A stretch of DNA of 48,796 nt. Origin: an uncultured Mucilaginibacter sp. GTDB lineage: Bacteria > Bacteroidota > Bacteroidia > Sphingobacteriales > Sphingobacteriaceae. The stretch spans positions 1-48,796 of the forward strand of contig NZ_CAMLOV010000020.1 of the NCBI RefSeq assembly GCF_946481715.1, in the 5' to 3' direction. Shown here one piece after another: positions 34,268 through 42,105 of this stretch. Numbering within the stretch: the first letter of the stretch is position 1; every line of letters begins with the position of its first letter. Made by a program: the position numbers and the translations under genes. The notes under the pieces were generated by a model. It saw nothing but the letters and a program-made list of their open reading frames with translations, was not told the origin of the DNA and searched no databases.

Positions 34268-34984
34268 TTAGTGTTTTATGATGAGGTCAATTGATATCCC
34301 TACAATTATGGCTGTTAGCGTAAATGTTAACATCCCTAATATATAAGCAGTAAATGCTTTTATATAATTTACCGGTTTTTGCTTATCGAAAAACTGGCCG
34401 ATGGCCCAGCTACAATAGGCAATGCCTGTAACACCCGCTATTTGCGTGAAGTTATAATGAGAAAGCCCCTGTACGATTGCGAAGAGGGCGAAAAACAACA
34501 TCCCCATTCCAATTGTAAAACACAGAAGTATTAAAATTTCATAGAAATTGTAGCCGTATTTTTTGAAGAATATCTTTATCCAAAAAGCGATAAATACGCC
34601 CATAATAACGTTCGAATATCCATAATGCTCCTGAACCCACTTGAAGATAAAGCCAGTTGCAGATTTTGTAAACGCATCATTTTTTGGATAACCATCTTCG
34701 ATATGGAAGTAATGGTTTACCAGGGTGTAGATCAAAGAAGTTACAACGATGAAAATACTTGGTTTTACCAGCCGGCTCCTGTTTTCGGTAAGGAAGTGTT
34801 TTATATTTTCTCCCGGCCTCAAAAGCAACTCCCGTACGGTGTATAATATCCCTTTCTCAAAATGGAATTCGTGTTCAATTTCGTGGAGGATATAATGCCC
34901 GTTAATGCGTTTTATATGAACAGGCTGCCCGCAATTAGCGCAATAGTTTAGTGTTACCTCGGTATTACAATTTTTGCAATTCAT
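34268..34984 (-). CDS. DUF3667 membrane protein with zinc ribbon
   Basis: 238 residues. It starts with MNCKNCNTEVTLNYCANCGQ, a CxxC...CxxC zinc ribbon, and then carries the DUF3667 signature region (HEIEHEFHFEKGILYTVRELLLRPGENIKHFL). About four to five membrane helices follow (near 75-95, 125-145, 150-170, 185-200, 210-232). The function of DUF3667 is unknown; it is widespread in Bacteroidota. First gene of a two-gene operon. Confidence 0.9.
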   Translation of the reverse strand: MNCKNCNTEVTLNYCANCGQPVHIKRINGHYILHEIEHEFHFEKGILYTVRELLLRPGENIKHFLTENRSRLVKPSIFIVVTSLIYTLVNHYFHIEDGYPKNDAFTKSATGFIFKWVQEHYGYSNVIMGVFIAFWIKIFFKKYGYNFYEILILLCFTIGMGMLFFALFAIVQGLSHYNFTQIAGVTGIAYCSWAIGQFFDKQKPVNYIKAFTAYILGMLTFTLTAIIVGISIDLIIKH

Positions 34985-35202
34985 ATAGTGTTGGCCGTCC
35001 GTTAAATATTATGCCTTCAATACGGCAACCCAATAATCCATATCAACAATAACGTAGCACATAAATACGCATTTTTAGGAATATTTGCTACCCGGATTGG
35101 CATTCTGCAGAGAAATCTTTGCCCTGGATGCATGGCCATTATTCTTGCAGGAATTCACTGCGGAGGGGCGAGGTATCTCGTTCTGGTAAATAAATCCGTT
35201 CG

Positions 35203-35271
35203 GAGACGCGAAGTGTCGCGTCTCTACGGGTAATGCCTTGCCAGTTCAGAGACGCGAAGTATTGCCTCTCT
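35203..35271. repeat. GAGACGCGA hairpin pair
   Basis: GAGACGCGA (35203-35211) and TCGCGTCTC (35216-35224) form a perfect 9-bp hairpin. A second, imperfect version (AGAGACGCGA...TTGCCTCTCT) spans 35248-35271 and overlaps the ridA stop codon. The sequence looks like the widespread GAGACGCGA-type dispersed hairpin repeats. It could serve as the 3' terminator of the minus-strand ridA gene. Nothing else is visible in the gap 34985-35202. Confidence 0.6.
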
Positions 35272-35656
35272 ACTTAGCTGCCATCACTTCCACCTCCAGT
35301 TTCCACTTCGGCTCCAGTAGTTGGCAGCATATTACGGTTAACGAAGGGCGGTTGCTGCCCATGTATTTCATGCGTAGCTGTACGTTGGCCTCGTCGTATT
35401 CGGGACTGGCCAAATAGGTGCGGATAGAAACTACATTTTGGTAGTCCATACCGGCCGATTTTAAAATGGTGCCGATGTGCTGCCATATCAACTCGCCCTG
35501 CGCTTCAAAAGATTCGGGCATGGTTTGGCCGTCTGCCTCATATCCATTAAGCCCGCTGATGATAAGCAGGCTGGCATCACCTTTTACTTCTACAGCATGG
35601 CTGTAGTTACGGTATGGCGGGAATACGCCTTCGGGATTGTGTTTGATGACTGGCAT
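35270..35656 (-). CDS. RidA-family protein (enamine/imine deaminase-like)
   Basis: 128 residues, a complete Rid (YjgF/YER057c/UK114) trimeric fold: SLLIISGLNGYEADG, an EAQGELIWQHIGTILKSAGMDYQNVVSIRTYL core, and RPSLTVICCQLLEPKWKLEVEVMA. Family members hydrolyse reactive enamines/imines from PLP enzymes, or have other roles. The catalytic arginine of the true RidA branch is expected near the Arg of RPSLT, but the surrounding motif (ICCQLL) differs, so it may belong to another Rid subgroup. It shows no operon partner; the AT-rich gene upstream is separated by 7 bases. Confidence 0.9.
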   Translation of the reverse strand: MPVIKHNPEGVFPPYRNYSHAVEVKGDASLLIISGLNGYEADGQTMPESFEAQGELIWQHIGTILKSAGMDYQNVVSIRTYLASPEYDEANVQLRMKYMGSNRPSLTVICCQLLEPKWKLEVEVMAAK

Positions 35657-35663
35657 TTTGCGT

Positions 35664-36353
35664 TTATTTATAGGTTTGAAATATATTGCCGTAGCCTAGG
35701 CCCTTTTTCAAAGAGACCCTGCGGAGACGGGGAAACAATTCTTCTGAAAAAATAACCTTATCAGAAATTAATACTCCTGTAGTACCATTTATAAGTAGCT
35801 CTCTAAACATGAAATTTGCTTTTTTTATCCTAATGATATAGGTAGGTGTAGGAGTTGGATGATCTTCAATATTTTGATCGACAGATATATCCGGATCGAT
35901 CACAGAAATATCGATTTTAAAATCATTACGGATTTTCTTTATCAACTGAGTAACACTAAAAGCATATTCTGCATTTTCATTGGTTTGACTTAAAATATTG
36001 CCGTTTAAATCGTACAAGGTTGTCTTCCCGATACTAATGTCATAAAACAGATAGCCTGATACGGTAAGATTACCTGCTTTATCGTAGACCTTAACCGTTT
36101 TAAAAGGACTCGTAGGTCGTTGCTTCTCTATCTGATAAACGCTATCTAATTCAATGAAGGAGATAAGAAAGCCGTCTTTTGACATGAACTGTGCCGATTT
36201 GTTTCGCTTTAATAACTCATATTTATTAAATGTAGCTTTATCTATTTTATGCTTGTTTTTAACATTTAACTTTTTGTTAGATAAACTTTGACTTCTACAG
36301 TCGGTGAAAACAGTAAAGAGTATCCAAAATAATAATAATGTGTTTTTGAGCAT
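35664..36353 (-). CDS. AT-rich orphan gene; secreted protein whose 3' end lies in a repeat
   Basis: 229 residues (MLKNTLLLFWILFTVFTDC), with an N-terminal signal, perhaps a lipoprotein with the Cys at position 19. The middle contains YDLNGNILSQTNENAEY and the charged strand KVKVYDKAGNLTVSGYLFYD, suggesting a beta-rich domain; I do not recognise the family. Two sampled 60-base lines have 18 and 21 G+C out of 60, well below most neighbours, so foreign origin is plausible. The last 23 codons or so (ending YGNIFQTYK) lie in a partial copy of the 124-base repeat, implying the native C-terminus was replaced. A full repeat copy lies just upstream of the start. Confidence 0.7.
   Translation of the reverse strand: MLKNTLLLFWILFTVFTDCRSQSLSNKKLNVKNKHKIDKATFNKYELLKRNKSAQFMSKDGFLISFIELDSVYQIEKQRPTSPFKTVKVYDKAGNLTVSGYLFYDISIGKTTLYDLNGNILSQTNENAEYAFSVTQLIKKIRNDFKIDISVIDPDISVDQNIEDHPTPTPTYIIRIKKANFMFRELLINGTTGVLISDKVIFSEELFPRLRRVSLKKGLGYGNIFQTYK
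35689..35733 (+). repeat. Partial copy of the 124-base repeat inside a gene
   Basis: CCCTTTTTCAAAGAGACCCTGCGG (in part) matches the right end of copies A and B and lies within the last codons of the minus-strand orphan gene. It contains the same CCCTTTTT...GACCCTGCGG stem half. Confidence 0.7.
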
Positions 36354-36409
36354 TTTTTATTTCAATAAAGCGCTTGTAATCTGGCATGCTCATAATTAAA
36401 TATTTAGCC

Positions 36410-36533
36410 GTTACCGTAGGGCCTCTCGGCAGAGGACCCTGCGCTTCTGGACGTAATGATTTCATTTACCGATATGGCATGCTCGAATGTCCTATCGCCG
36501 CAGGGTCCTTTTTAAAAGAGGTACTGCGGGGAC
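36410..36533 (+). repeat. Dispersed 124-base repeat, copy B
   Basis: Same start (GTTACCG) and end (CTGCGGGGAC) as copy A at 26237-26359, with one 1-base indel and scattered substitutions. It has the same internal hairpins. It lies upstream of the AT-rich orphan gene. Confidence 0.85.
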
Positions 36534-36561
36534 GGCAAAGTAAGCGTTTATCTGCCAATTA

Positions 36562-36590
36562 CAAAAGCCATCGGTTGCCGGTGGCTTTTG
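36562..36590 (+). terminator. Rho-independent terminator (orphan)
   Basis: CAAAAGCCATCGG pairs with CCGGTGGCTTTTG over 13 positions (one U-G pair) with loop TTG. No plus-strand gene ends just before it, because repeat copy B does. The sequence from TAAGCG (36541) onward resembles the 3' end of the gene at 28359-28958, so it may be a relic. Confidence 0.65.
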
Positions 36591-36638
36591 TGTTTTAATT
36601 GTTAACTTCACCTAAGTATTATAACAACTGTTAGCCTG

Positions 36639-36875
36639 ATGAGCCTCGCGGAGCAATTTTATTCTTTTTTTTATTTCGTATGCTTTTTGGCAGCCCTTGG
36701 CGCCGGGCTGGCAACAGGCTTTACCGGAACACATACGCCTCCAATACCTTTTGTGATTGATTTTTTTGCGCTTCCTATCGGCCTTATTTTCGTTTTGATA
36801 GACGTTATGAGGTACAGGCCAGTAACTCTTCAAAATATGCGGGTACACGCAATTGGATGGGGCTCAATGGGGTAA
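36639..36875 (+). CDS. Small membrane protein, function unknown
   Basis: 78 residues (MSLAEQFYSFFYFVCFLAAL). Two hydrophobic helices (about 8-28 and 38-58) with FTGTHTPPIPFV between, and a polar C-terminus ending HAIGWGSMG. The gene stands alone between an orphan terminator and the pgcA 3' end. Real coding is moderately supported by the clean topology; I do not recognise a family. Confidence 0.55.
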   Translation: MSLAEQFYSFFYFVCFLAALGAGLATGFTGTHTPPIPFVIDFFALPIGLIFVLIDVMRYRPVTLQNMRVHAIGWGSMG

Positions 36876-37000
36876 TTATGTTATATATATTGGTAATGTA
36901 TTTTATTTAACAAATATTACTGCTGCTATCCAGCTTTTACCATCTTTGCATGGTCTCCCCGCCTATCCAGGCGTGGACGTCAGATTAGGGCGGTAACGTA

Positions 37001-37030
37001 AAAGCCACCAGTCTCTCAACCAGTGGCTTT
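37001..37030 (-). terminator. Terminator of the phosphoglucomutase gene
   Basis: AAAGCCACCA...TGGCTTT: a 12-bp stem with two G-U pairs when read on the minus strand, with a T-run in the 3' arm. It lies 23 bases beyond the pgcA stop. The rest of the gap 36876-37000 is featureless. Confidence 0.75.
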
Positions 37031-37053
37031 CAATATTTAAGGGAATCGGGCGC

Positions 37054-38790
37054 TTACACCCCCAAATCCTTCATTATCGTATTGATCTTATCATCCAACT
37101 GCTTATCCGTTTCTGCGTAGGCTTCTTTGCTTGCCAGTTTGCCGTTTACGCTGCAATAGAATTTGATCTTTGGCTCGGTACCGCTTGGGCGGGCAGAGAT
37201 AATGCTGCCATCTTCGGTAATAAACTGCAATACATCTGATGTTGGTAGTTCAATCGGTTTGGTGGTGTTGGTTGTTAGGTCAGTCTCCACGCTTTTTTCG
37301 TAATCTTTCAGGGTGATCACTTTACTGCCACCCAGTTCGGCAGGTGGGTTGTTGCGGAAGGTTTCCATCATGGCCACAATTTCCTCGGCACCTGTTTTGC
37401 CTTTTTTGGTAAGCGAGATCAGCTTTTCTTTGTAGAAACCGTACTGCACGTAAGTATCCAGCAGGGCCTCGAAAAGGCTGCTGCCTTTATCTTTATAGTA
37501 GGCGGTCATCTCGGCAATAAAGGCGCTGGAAACAACCGCATCCTTATCGCGCACAAAATCGCCGATGAGGTAACCGTAGCTTTCTTCGCCACCACCAATA
37601 AAGGTTTGCTGGCCTTCGAATTTGGTCATCAGCTCGCCAATGTATTTAAAGCCCGTAAGCGTGTTGTAGCAGGTTACGTTTTTGGCTTCGGCAATTTTAT
37701 CTAAAAGGTAAGTGGTAACAATGGTTTTCACAATGTACTCTTTACCAGTAAGCTTTCCACGTTCTTCCCATGCGGTAAGCAGGTAGTTGATAAGCATGGT
37801 GCCTGTTTGGTTACCGTTGAGCAATACAAATTCGCCGTTGGTGTTTTTTACAGCTATGCCTACGCGGTCGGCATCCGGGTCGGTAGCTAAAACCAGGTCG
37901 GCATCAGTATCCTGCGCTTTTTTGAGGGCGAGGGTAAGGGCTTCTTTTTCCTCGGGGTTAGGGTAAACCACGGTTGGGAAGTTGCCATCCGGTGTGGTTT
38001 GCTCATCCACCAAAATTACGTTCTCGAAACCGAAACGCTCCAGAGCCTGCGGCACCAGTGTGATACCCGTACCATGGATAGGCGAGAAAACGATCTTGAG
38101 GTCCTTCTGGCGCTTAATGGCATCCGGCGAAACCGACAGGGTGGTGATATTATCTAAATAAAGTGCGTCAATCTCCTCGCCAATTTCTTCTATGTTGGCA
38201 TCTACGCGGTTAAAATTCACCTCGTCTATACTTTTTATTTTGGCAACCTCGTCCATTACGGCAGCATCGTGTGGGGCAACAAACTGGCCGCCGTCGTCGC
38301 CGTATGCTTTGTAGCCGTTATATTCTTTAGGGTTGTGAGATGCCGTAAGCATTACCCCGCTTTTGCAGCCAAAGTGGCGCACTGCGAAGGAAAGCTCGGG
38401 CGTTGGGCGCAGGGCCTTAAAGAAGTAAACATGGATACCATTGGCTGAGAATACATCGGCGGTGATTTTAGAGAACAGATCGGCATTGTTGCGGCTATCG
38501 TGCGCAATGGCTACACTGATCTTTTCGCCGGGGTAGGTTTTTTTGAGGTAATTGGCTAAGCCTTGTGTGGCAGAACCAATAGTGTATTTATTAATGCGGT
38601 TGCTGCCGGGGCCCATAATACCACGGAGGCCGCCCGTACCAAACTCCAGGTCGCGGTAAAACGAATCGGTCAGTTCGGTGTACGCTTTATCGTCTATCAA
38701 TTTTTGGATCTGTGCCTTTACGTCAGCATCGTAATTTCCTTCGAGCCATGAGTTTGCTTTTTGAAGGATGGTAGGGTCTAATTCCTGCAT
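37054..38790 (-). CDS. pgcA: Phospho-sugar mutase (phosphoglucomutase/phosphomannomutase, PgcA-like)
   Basis: Interconverts hexose 1- and 6-phosphates through a bisphosphate intermediate. It feeds cell-surface polysaccharide and glycogen pathways. 578 residues from the ATG at 38790 (MQELDPTILQKANSW). The alpha-D-phosphohexomutase motifs are present in order: GTGGLRG (51-57), the active-site TASHNP with Ser151, the Mg2+ loop DPDADR, the sugar-binding GGEESYG, and the C-terminal phosphate-binding RPSGTEPKIKFY. The length of about 580 is the PgcA/PMM2-like class, longer than ManB (about 460). It is monocistronic with its own terminator. Confidence 0.95.
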   Translation of the reverse strand: MQELDPTILQKANSWLEGNYDADVKAQIQKLIDDKAYTELTDSFYRDLEFGTGGLRGIMGPGSNRINKYTIGSATQGLANYLKKTYPGEKISVAIAHDSRNNADLFSKITADVFSANGIHVYFFKALRPTPELSFAVRHFGCKSGVMLTASHNPKEYNGYKAYGDDGGQFVAPHDAAVMDEVAKIKSIDEVNFNRVDANIEEIGEEIDALYLDNITTLSVSPDAIKRQKDLKIVFSPIHGTGITLVPQALERFGFENVILVDEQTTPDGNFPTVVYPNPEEKEALTLALKKAQDTDADLVLATDPDADRVGIAVKNTNGEFVLLNGNQTGTMLINYLLTAWEERGKLTGKEYIVKTIVTTYLLDKIAEAKNVTCYNTLTGFKYIGELMTKFEGQQTFIGGGEESYGYLIGDFVRDKDAVVSSAFIAEMTAYYKDKGSSLFEALLDTYVQYGFYKEKLISLTKKGKTGAEEIVAMMETFRNNPPAELGGSKVITLKDYEKSVETDLTTNTTKPIELPTSDVLQFITEDGSIISARPSGTEPKIKFYCSVNGKLASKEAYAETDKQLDDKINTIMKDLGV

Positions 38791-38960
38791 AGTAGTATGG
38801 TGTATTTTTTCGGTTAATAGGATTCTTACATCCAAATATGATAATAAAAATGTATTTTAAGTATGATGAGGGATATTCTGTAACAGAATATTAACATCGG
38901 CTTAATAGAATAGAAAAATGGGCGTTTTTGTTTAGGGGGAGAGGGGAGATTTTTGGAGTG

Positions 38961-39104
38961 TCTGAACTCGAATTAAACGAATTAGGCGAATAGGCAGAAT
39001 TAGACCCAGCTTCTTATTCTGTCAATTCATGTAATTCCTTAAAACGGCGTAGCCCTCTTGAGTACCCTTAAAAAACATTTAAATACGAAAAATTCGAGTT
39101 CAGA
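38961..39104. mobile_element. MITE-like palindromic element with 14-bp inverted ends
   Basis: TCTGAACTCGAATT (38961-38974) is exactly inverted at 39091-39104. An inner imperfect palindrome spans 38979-39038 (GAATTAGGCGAATAGGCAG and its near complement). The 144-base element has no coding capacity. It fills most of the 322-base gap 38791-39112, the remainder of which is AT-rich and unremarkable, and it ends 8 bases before the stop of the next minus-strand gene. Confidence 0.65.
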
Positions 39105-39112
39105 TAAATTAC

Positions 39113-40288
39113 CTACTGCTTCACCGTATTATCAATAAACACCTCTTCGGTAGTCGGTTTGCCGGCATCTGTAATTTTGCCCTGCAACATGCTTTGCCCG
39201 GTAATGCCCGGATTGTTGCCATGGCCAAGCGGCCATTTGCCTGTAGTTCCGTTTACTTTAATATCGGCCATCATAGCAGCATTCAGGCTAAAATCGGTAC
39301 AGTTGTTTTTGCTGAGGTGGTATTTTAGCCCGTCGTAATTTTTGGTGAGGGCCAGTATTTTTTCGAACCTGCGTTTGGAAATGAATTTACCGGCAACCTC
39401 ATCCCACTGGTGTGCGCCATCGTCCCTAAAGGTAGAGTGCGAGGACGGGAACAAGGGTGTGCCCGCAAAAGGGTGCTGCTTATCGGGATAAAAGCCAAAG
39501 GAAAGCGATACATAGGTAGAATCGCTGTTGTATTTGATGAGCGTAATAAACGTGTGCCCCGAATTGGTAAACTTGTACACCTTTGGCTTGCCGGCAACAG
39601 GTTGCTTTACATGCATCAGCATGGCGTAAGCAACGGCCTTTTTGCCGTCTTTAAAGGTTTCTACAATGTGCTGGTAAGTTATTTTTTGGCTGCGCGGCTC
39701 GGTAGTAGCTGGTAAAAGCATGCCGGGTTGTTTGGCCAGCAGGGTATCGTCCTTCGCGTTAAAGTTGAGGTAACGCTCGTCCAGGATGGTGCTATCTGTA
39801 GTTGCCGAATCGGCAGCTATCTGTAAACTATCCGTTCTTGCTAAAGTGTCGTGGTTGCGGTGCCCGTTGTACTGCATGGTTTTAAAAAAGCATTTCATGG
39901 CCAGCGAGTACATTTTTAACCTCGCAAAAACATTTGCCAGGTTGTAATACAGCTTTTTGTTTGACCGGTTGGCCTCCAAATCGGTGCCGATGCTCATCTC
40001 GCGCAGGCGTTTCATCAGCAGTTTACGCTCGGCCGACTTGCTCATTTTTACCTGCAGGTCCTGCTGCAGGGCAACATCCTTCATCGCGCTGTTGGCGGCA
40101 AGGGAATTGTTGATGCTGAAGCCGGGGTTTTCGGGCTGCGTTATTCTTGCGTATTTGGCAGTGGTATCGGCAGGGGAGGGGAATTTTACGGCAGACAATA
40201 CCTGCGCTTTCAGGCCTTTATTGAGGCCCAAAAATGCCACAGCGATGATGGCTGTTTTAATGAACGGTATATATCTGCTACCAGGCAT
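39113..40288 (-). CDS. Secreted protein with an LRAT/NlpC-P60-like His...Cys domain
   Basis: 391 residues from the ATG at 40288 (MPGSRYIPFIKTAIIA). The signal peptide ends near GLKAQ. The first half (about 30-210) is polar with short helices and a Leu-rich region (KLYYNLANVFARLKMYSLAMKCFFKTM) resembling a TPR-like helix pair. The C-terminal half contains GHTFITLIKYNSDSTYVSLSF (His245) and, 85 residues on, KNNCTDFSLNAAMM (Cys330). A His followed by an NC motif is the arrangement of circularly permuted NlpC/P60 (LRAT-like) thiol enzymes. The role could be peptide or lipid amide hydrolysis in the periplasm; this is inferred. No operon partner. Confidence 0.7.
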   Translation of the reverse strand: MPGSRYIPFIKTAIIAVAFLGLNKGLKAQVLSAVKFPSPADTTAKYARITQPENPGFSINNSLAANSAMKDVALQQDLQVKMSKSAERKLLMKRLREMSIGTDLEANRSNKKLYYNLANVFARLKMYSLAMKCFFKTMQYNGHRNHDTLARTDSLQIAADSATTDSTILDERYLNFNAKDDTLLAKQPGMLLPATTEPRSQKITYQHIVETFKDGKKAVAYAMLMHVKQPVAGKPKVYKFTNSGHTFITLIKYNSDSTYVSLSFGFYPDKQHPFAGTPLFPSSHSTFRDDGAHQWDEVAGKFISKRRFEKILALTKNYDGLKYHLSKNNCTDFSLNAAMMADIKVNGTTGKWPLGHGNNPGITGQSMLQGKITDAGKPTTEEVFIDNTVKQ

Positions 40289-40377
40289 AGTACTTATTGT
40301 GAAAGCTTGCACAATATAGCCAATAGGGATGGGATTGCACAAACATTAACATTTGAACGGGCATGTCCGCCTATTTT

Positions 40378-40959
40378 TTACACTTGGCCGACGATTAATC
40401 CCTCATAATCCCCCATGGTATCAATATCCACGCCTCCCTTTTCAAATTCAACCAAGGCTATTTCCGCCTGATGCGTTGCCAATATTTTTTTTGCCCCTTC
40501 GTGCCCGGTTAGCAAGCGTAATTGCGCAAACAGCGCTTTATCAAACAGCACGGGTACGCCAAGAGCGTCGTTATAATGGCAAGCCACAATGGGTTTGCCC
40601 GTATGCTGTTTTGTTTGCAATAAGGAGCTTATTAAGCAGGCATCAATAAAGGGCTGGTCGCACAGCATAATAATAGCATTATCGGCCTGGTGTTTAATCA
40701 GTTCATCAACGGCTAACCGTATGGAGGATGCCATGCCCTCCTGCCAATTGTGGTTTTGCAGTACTGTTATTTCCGGATGAGAGGCAATGCTGATTTGATC
40801 GGCATTGCCTCCCAAAACAACAATAACCGGGCAGCAACCGGAATTAAGCGCCGCATCAATGGCATGTTGCAAAAGGGTTTTGCCCCGGAACAACATGTTT
40901 TGCTTTGGCTGCCCAAGCCGTTTAGATTCGCCGGCGGCTAATATGATAATGCCTGTCAT
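40378..40959 (-). CDS. mocA: MocA-like molybdenum cofactor cytidylyltransferase
   Basis: 193 residues. The N-terminal LAAGESKRLGQPKQNM is the nucleotide-binding motif of the MobA/MocA sugar-nucleotidyltransferase fold. IIMLCDQPFID is the metal-binding Asp region, and GVPVLF is also typical. MocA adds CMP to molybdopterin, giving the MCD cofactor used by PaoC-type enzymes. Its ATG abuts the stop codon of the xdhC/paoD gene (no gap), placing it as the last gene of the aldehyde oxidoreductase operon. MobA (adding GMP) is the alternative; operon context favours MocA. Confidence 0.88.
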   Translation of the reverse strand: MTGIIILAAGESKRLGQPKQNMLFRGKTLLQHAIDAALNSGCCPVIVVLGGNADQISIASHPEITVLQNHNWQEGMASSIRLAVDELIKHQADNAIIMLCDQPFIDACLISSLLQTKQHTGKPIVACHYNDALGVPVLFDKALFAQLRLLTGHEGAKKILATHQAEIALVEFEKGGVDIDTMGDYEGLIVGQV

Positions 40960-42099
40960 TTAATTGGCAATGGGGCTGAGTTGCGTAGCGTGGATAGCAA
41001 CCGGTTTGTATTTAAGCGAATATCCTTTGCGATTGGATAGTACTGCCTTTATTTCGGCAACAATGGAAAGCGCAATTTCTTCCGCACCTTCCGAGCCAAT
41101 ATCCAGCCCCACAGGCCCATAAACGGTTTTAAGCCGCTCTTCGGTTACCGGTTGCCCGCTATCTTCTATTTCGGCAAGCATGCGTGCCAGTTTCTTTTTT
41201 GGGCCGAGGATGCCCAGGTAACTCAATTGCATGGGCAAGAGTTGCTTTAACAAGGCCAATTCGTAATTATAATTATGGGTCATCAGCACAAACGCCGTGT
41301 GTGCATTGATGCTGATCTGTGGCAGCACCTGTTCAGGTTTTGCAACCATTACTTTTTGTGCTGATGGGAAACGTTCCGGCAACGCATAATTCGGGCGGCC
41401 ATCTATTACCGTAGTGTCCCATCCCAGTACGGCTGCAAGTTTTGTAAGCGGCACGGCATCGTTACCGGCACCAATAATTACAAGCGAAATAAGCGGTTTT
41501 ACAAACTCCACAAAAGCGGTGTAGACCACCTTACCCTGGTACAGTTTAGTTTCCGAATGCAAGGATTCTAATACTTCCTTGGCATCGTTTATCAAACATT
41601 CGCGGTGTGGCGAACCCTCCAAACGGTTCAGTAATAGTTCATCTTCGGTCAGGCATAAGCAGGTGCCCGGCTGAGGTGCCTTTCTGTCGTCTACAGAAAA
41701 TAATGTAACAATTACCGCATTTTTGCGGCCAGCAACCACGGTTTTTAAAAAGGTGATGGGGTTGTTTTGCTCATCCGTAATAGGTTCTATCAGGATATGA
41801 ATAATACCATTGCAGCCCAATCCCACGCCAAGTTTGGCATCGTCATCATCGGTGGTATCGTAGGTAACCAGCATGGGTTCCTGCTGCAATATCACCAGCC
41901 GGGCCTTGCGCAGGGCATCGCCCTCCAAACAGCCACCGCTGATAGCGCCGGTAAGCTGCCCATCTTCGGTGATCAGCATGCGCGCACCTGCCCGCCGGTA
42001 TGCCGAGCCTTCTACCTGTACCACTGTGGCCAGGGCAGTTTTTTTGCCCTGCTTAGTGGCTATATCGTATGCGGCAACTATATCTATGATTTCCTTCAT
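40960..42099 (-). CDS. XdhC/CoxI-family molybdenum-cofactor maturation factor (PaoD-like)
   Basis: 379 residues. The N-terminal XdhC_CoxI domain (about 15-85; QGKKTALATVVQVEGSAYRRAGARM, GAISGGCLEG) and C-terminal Rossmann-type domain (about 205-350; LVIIGAGNDAVPL, DGRPNYALPERFP, MTHNYNYELALL, YLGILGPKKK) are both complete. Proteins of this family bind the sulfurated cofactor and insert it into xanthine-dehydrogenase-family apoenzymes. It is followed by mocA with zero gap and preceded by the molybdenum subunit with a 6-base gap. Confidence 0.93.
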   Translation of the reverse strand: MKEIIDIVAAYDIATKQGKKTALATVVQVEGSAYRRAGARMLITEDGQLTGAISGGCLEGDALRKARLVILQQEPMLVTYDTTDDDDAKLGVGLGCNGIIHILIEPITDEQNNPITFLKTVVAGRKNAVIVTLFSVDDRKAPQPGTCLCLTEDELLLNRLEGSPHRECLINDAKEVLESLHSETKLYQGKVVYTAFVEFVKPLISLVIIGAGNDAVPLTKLAAVLGWDTTVIDGRPNYALPERFPSAQKVMVAKPEQVLPQISINAHTAFVLMTHNYNYELALLKQLLPMQLSYLGILGPKKKLARMLAEIEDSGQPVTEERLKTVYGPVGLDIGSEGAEEIALSIVAEIKAVLSNRKGYSLKYKPVAIHATQLSPIAN

Positions 42100-42105
42100 T
42101 GCGTT

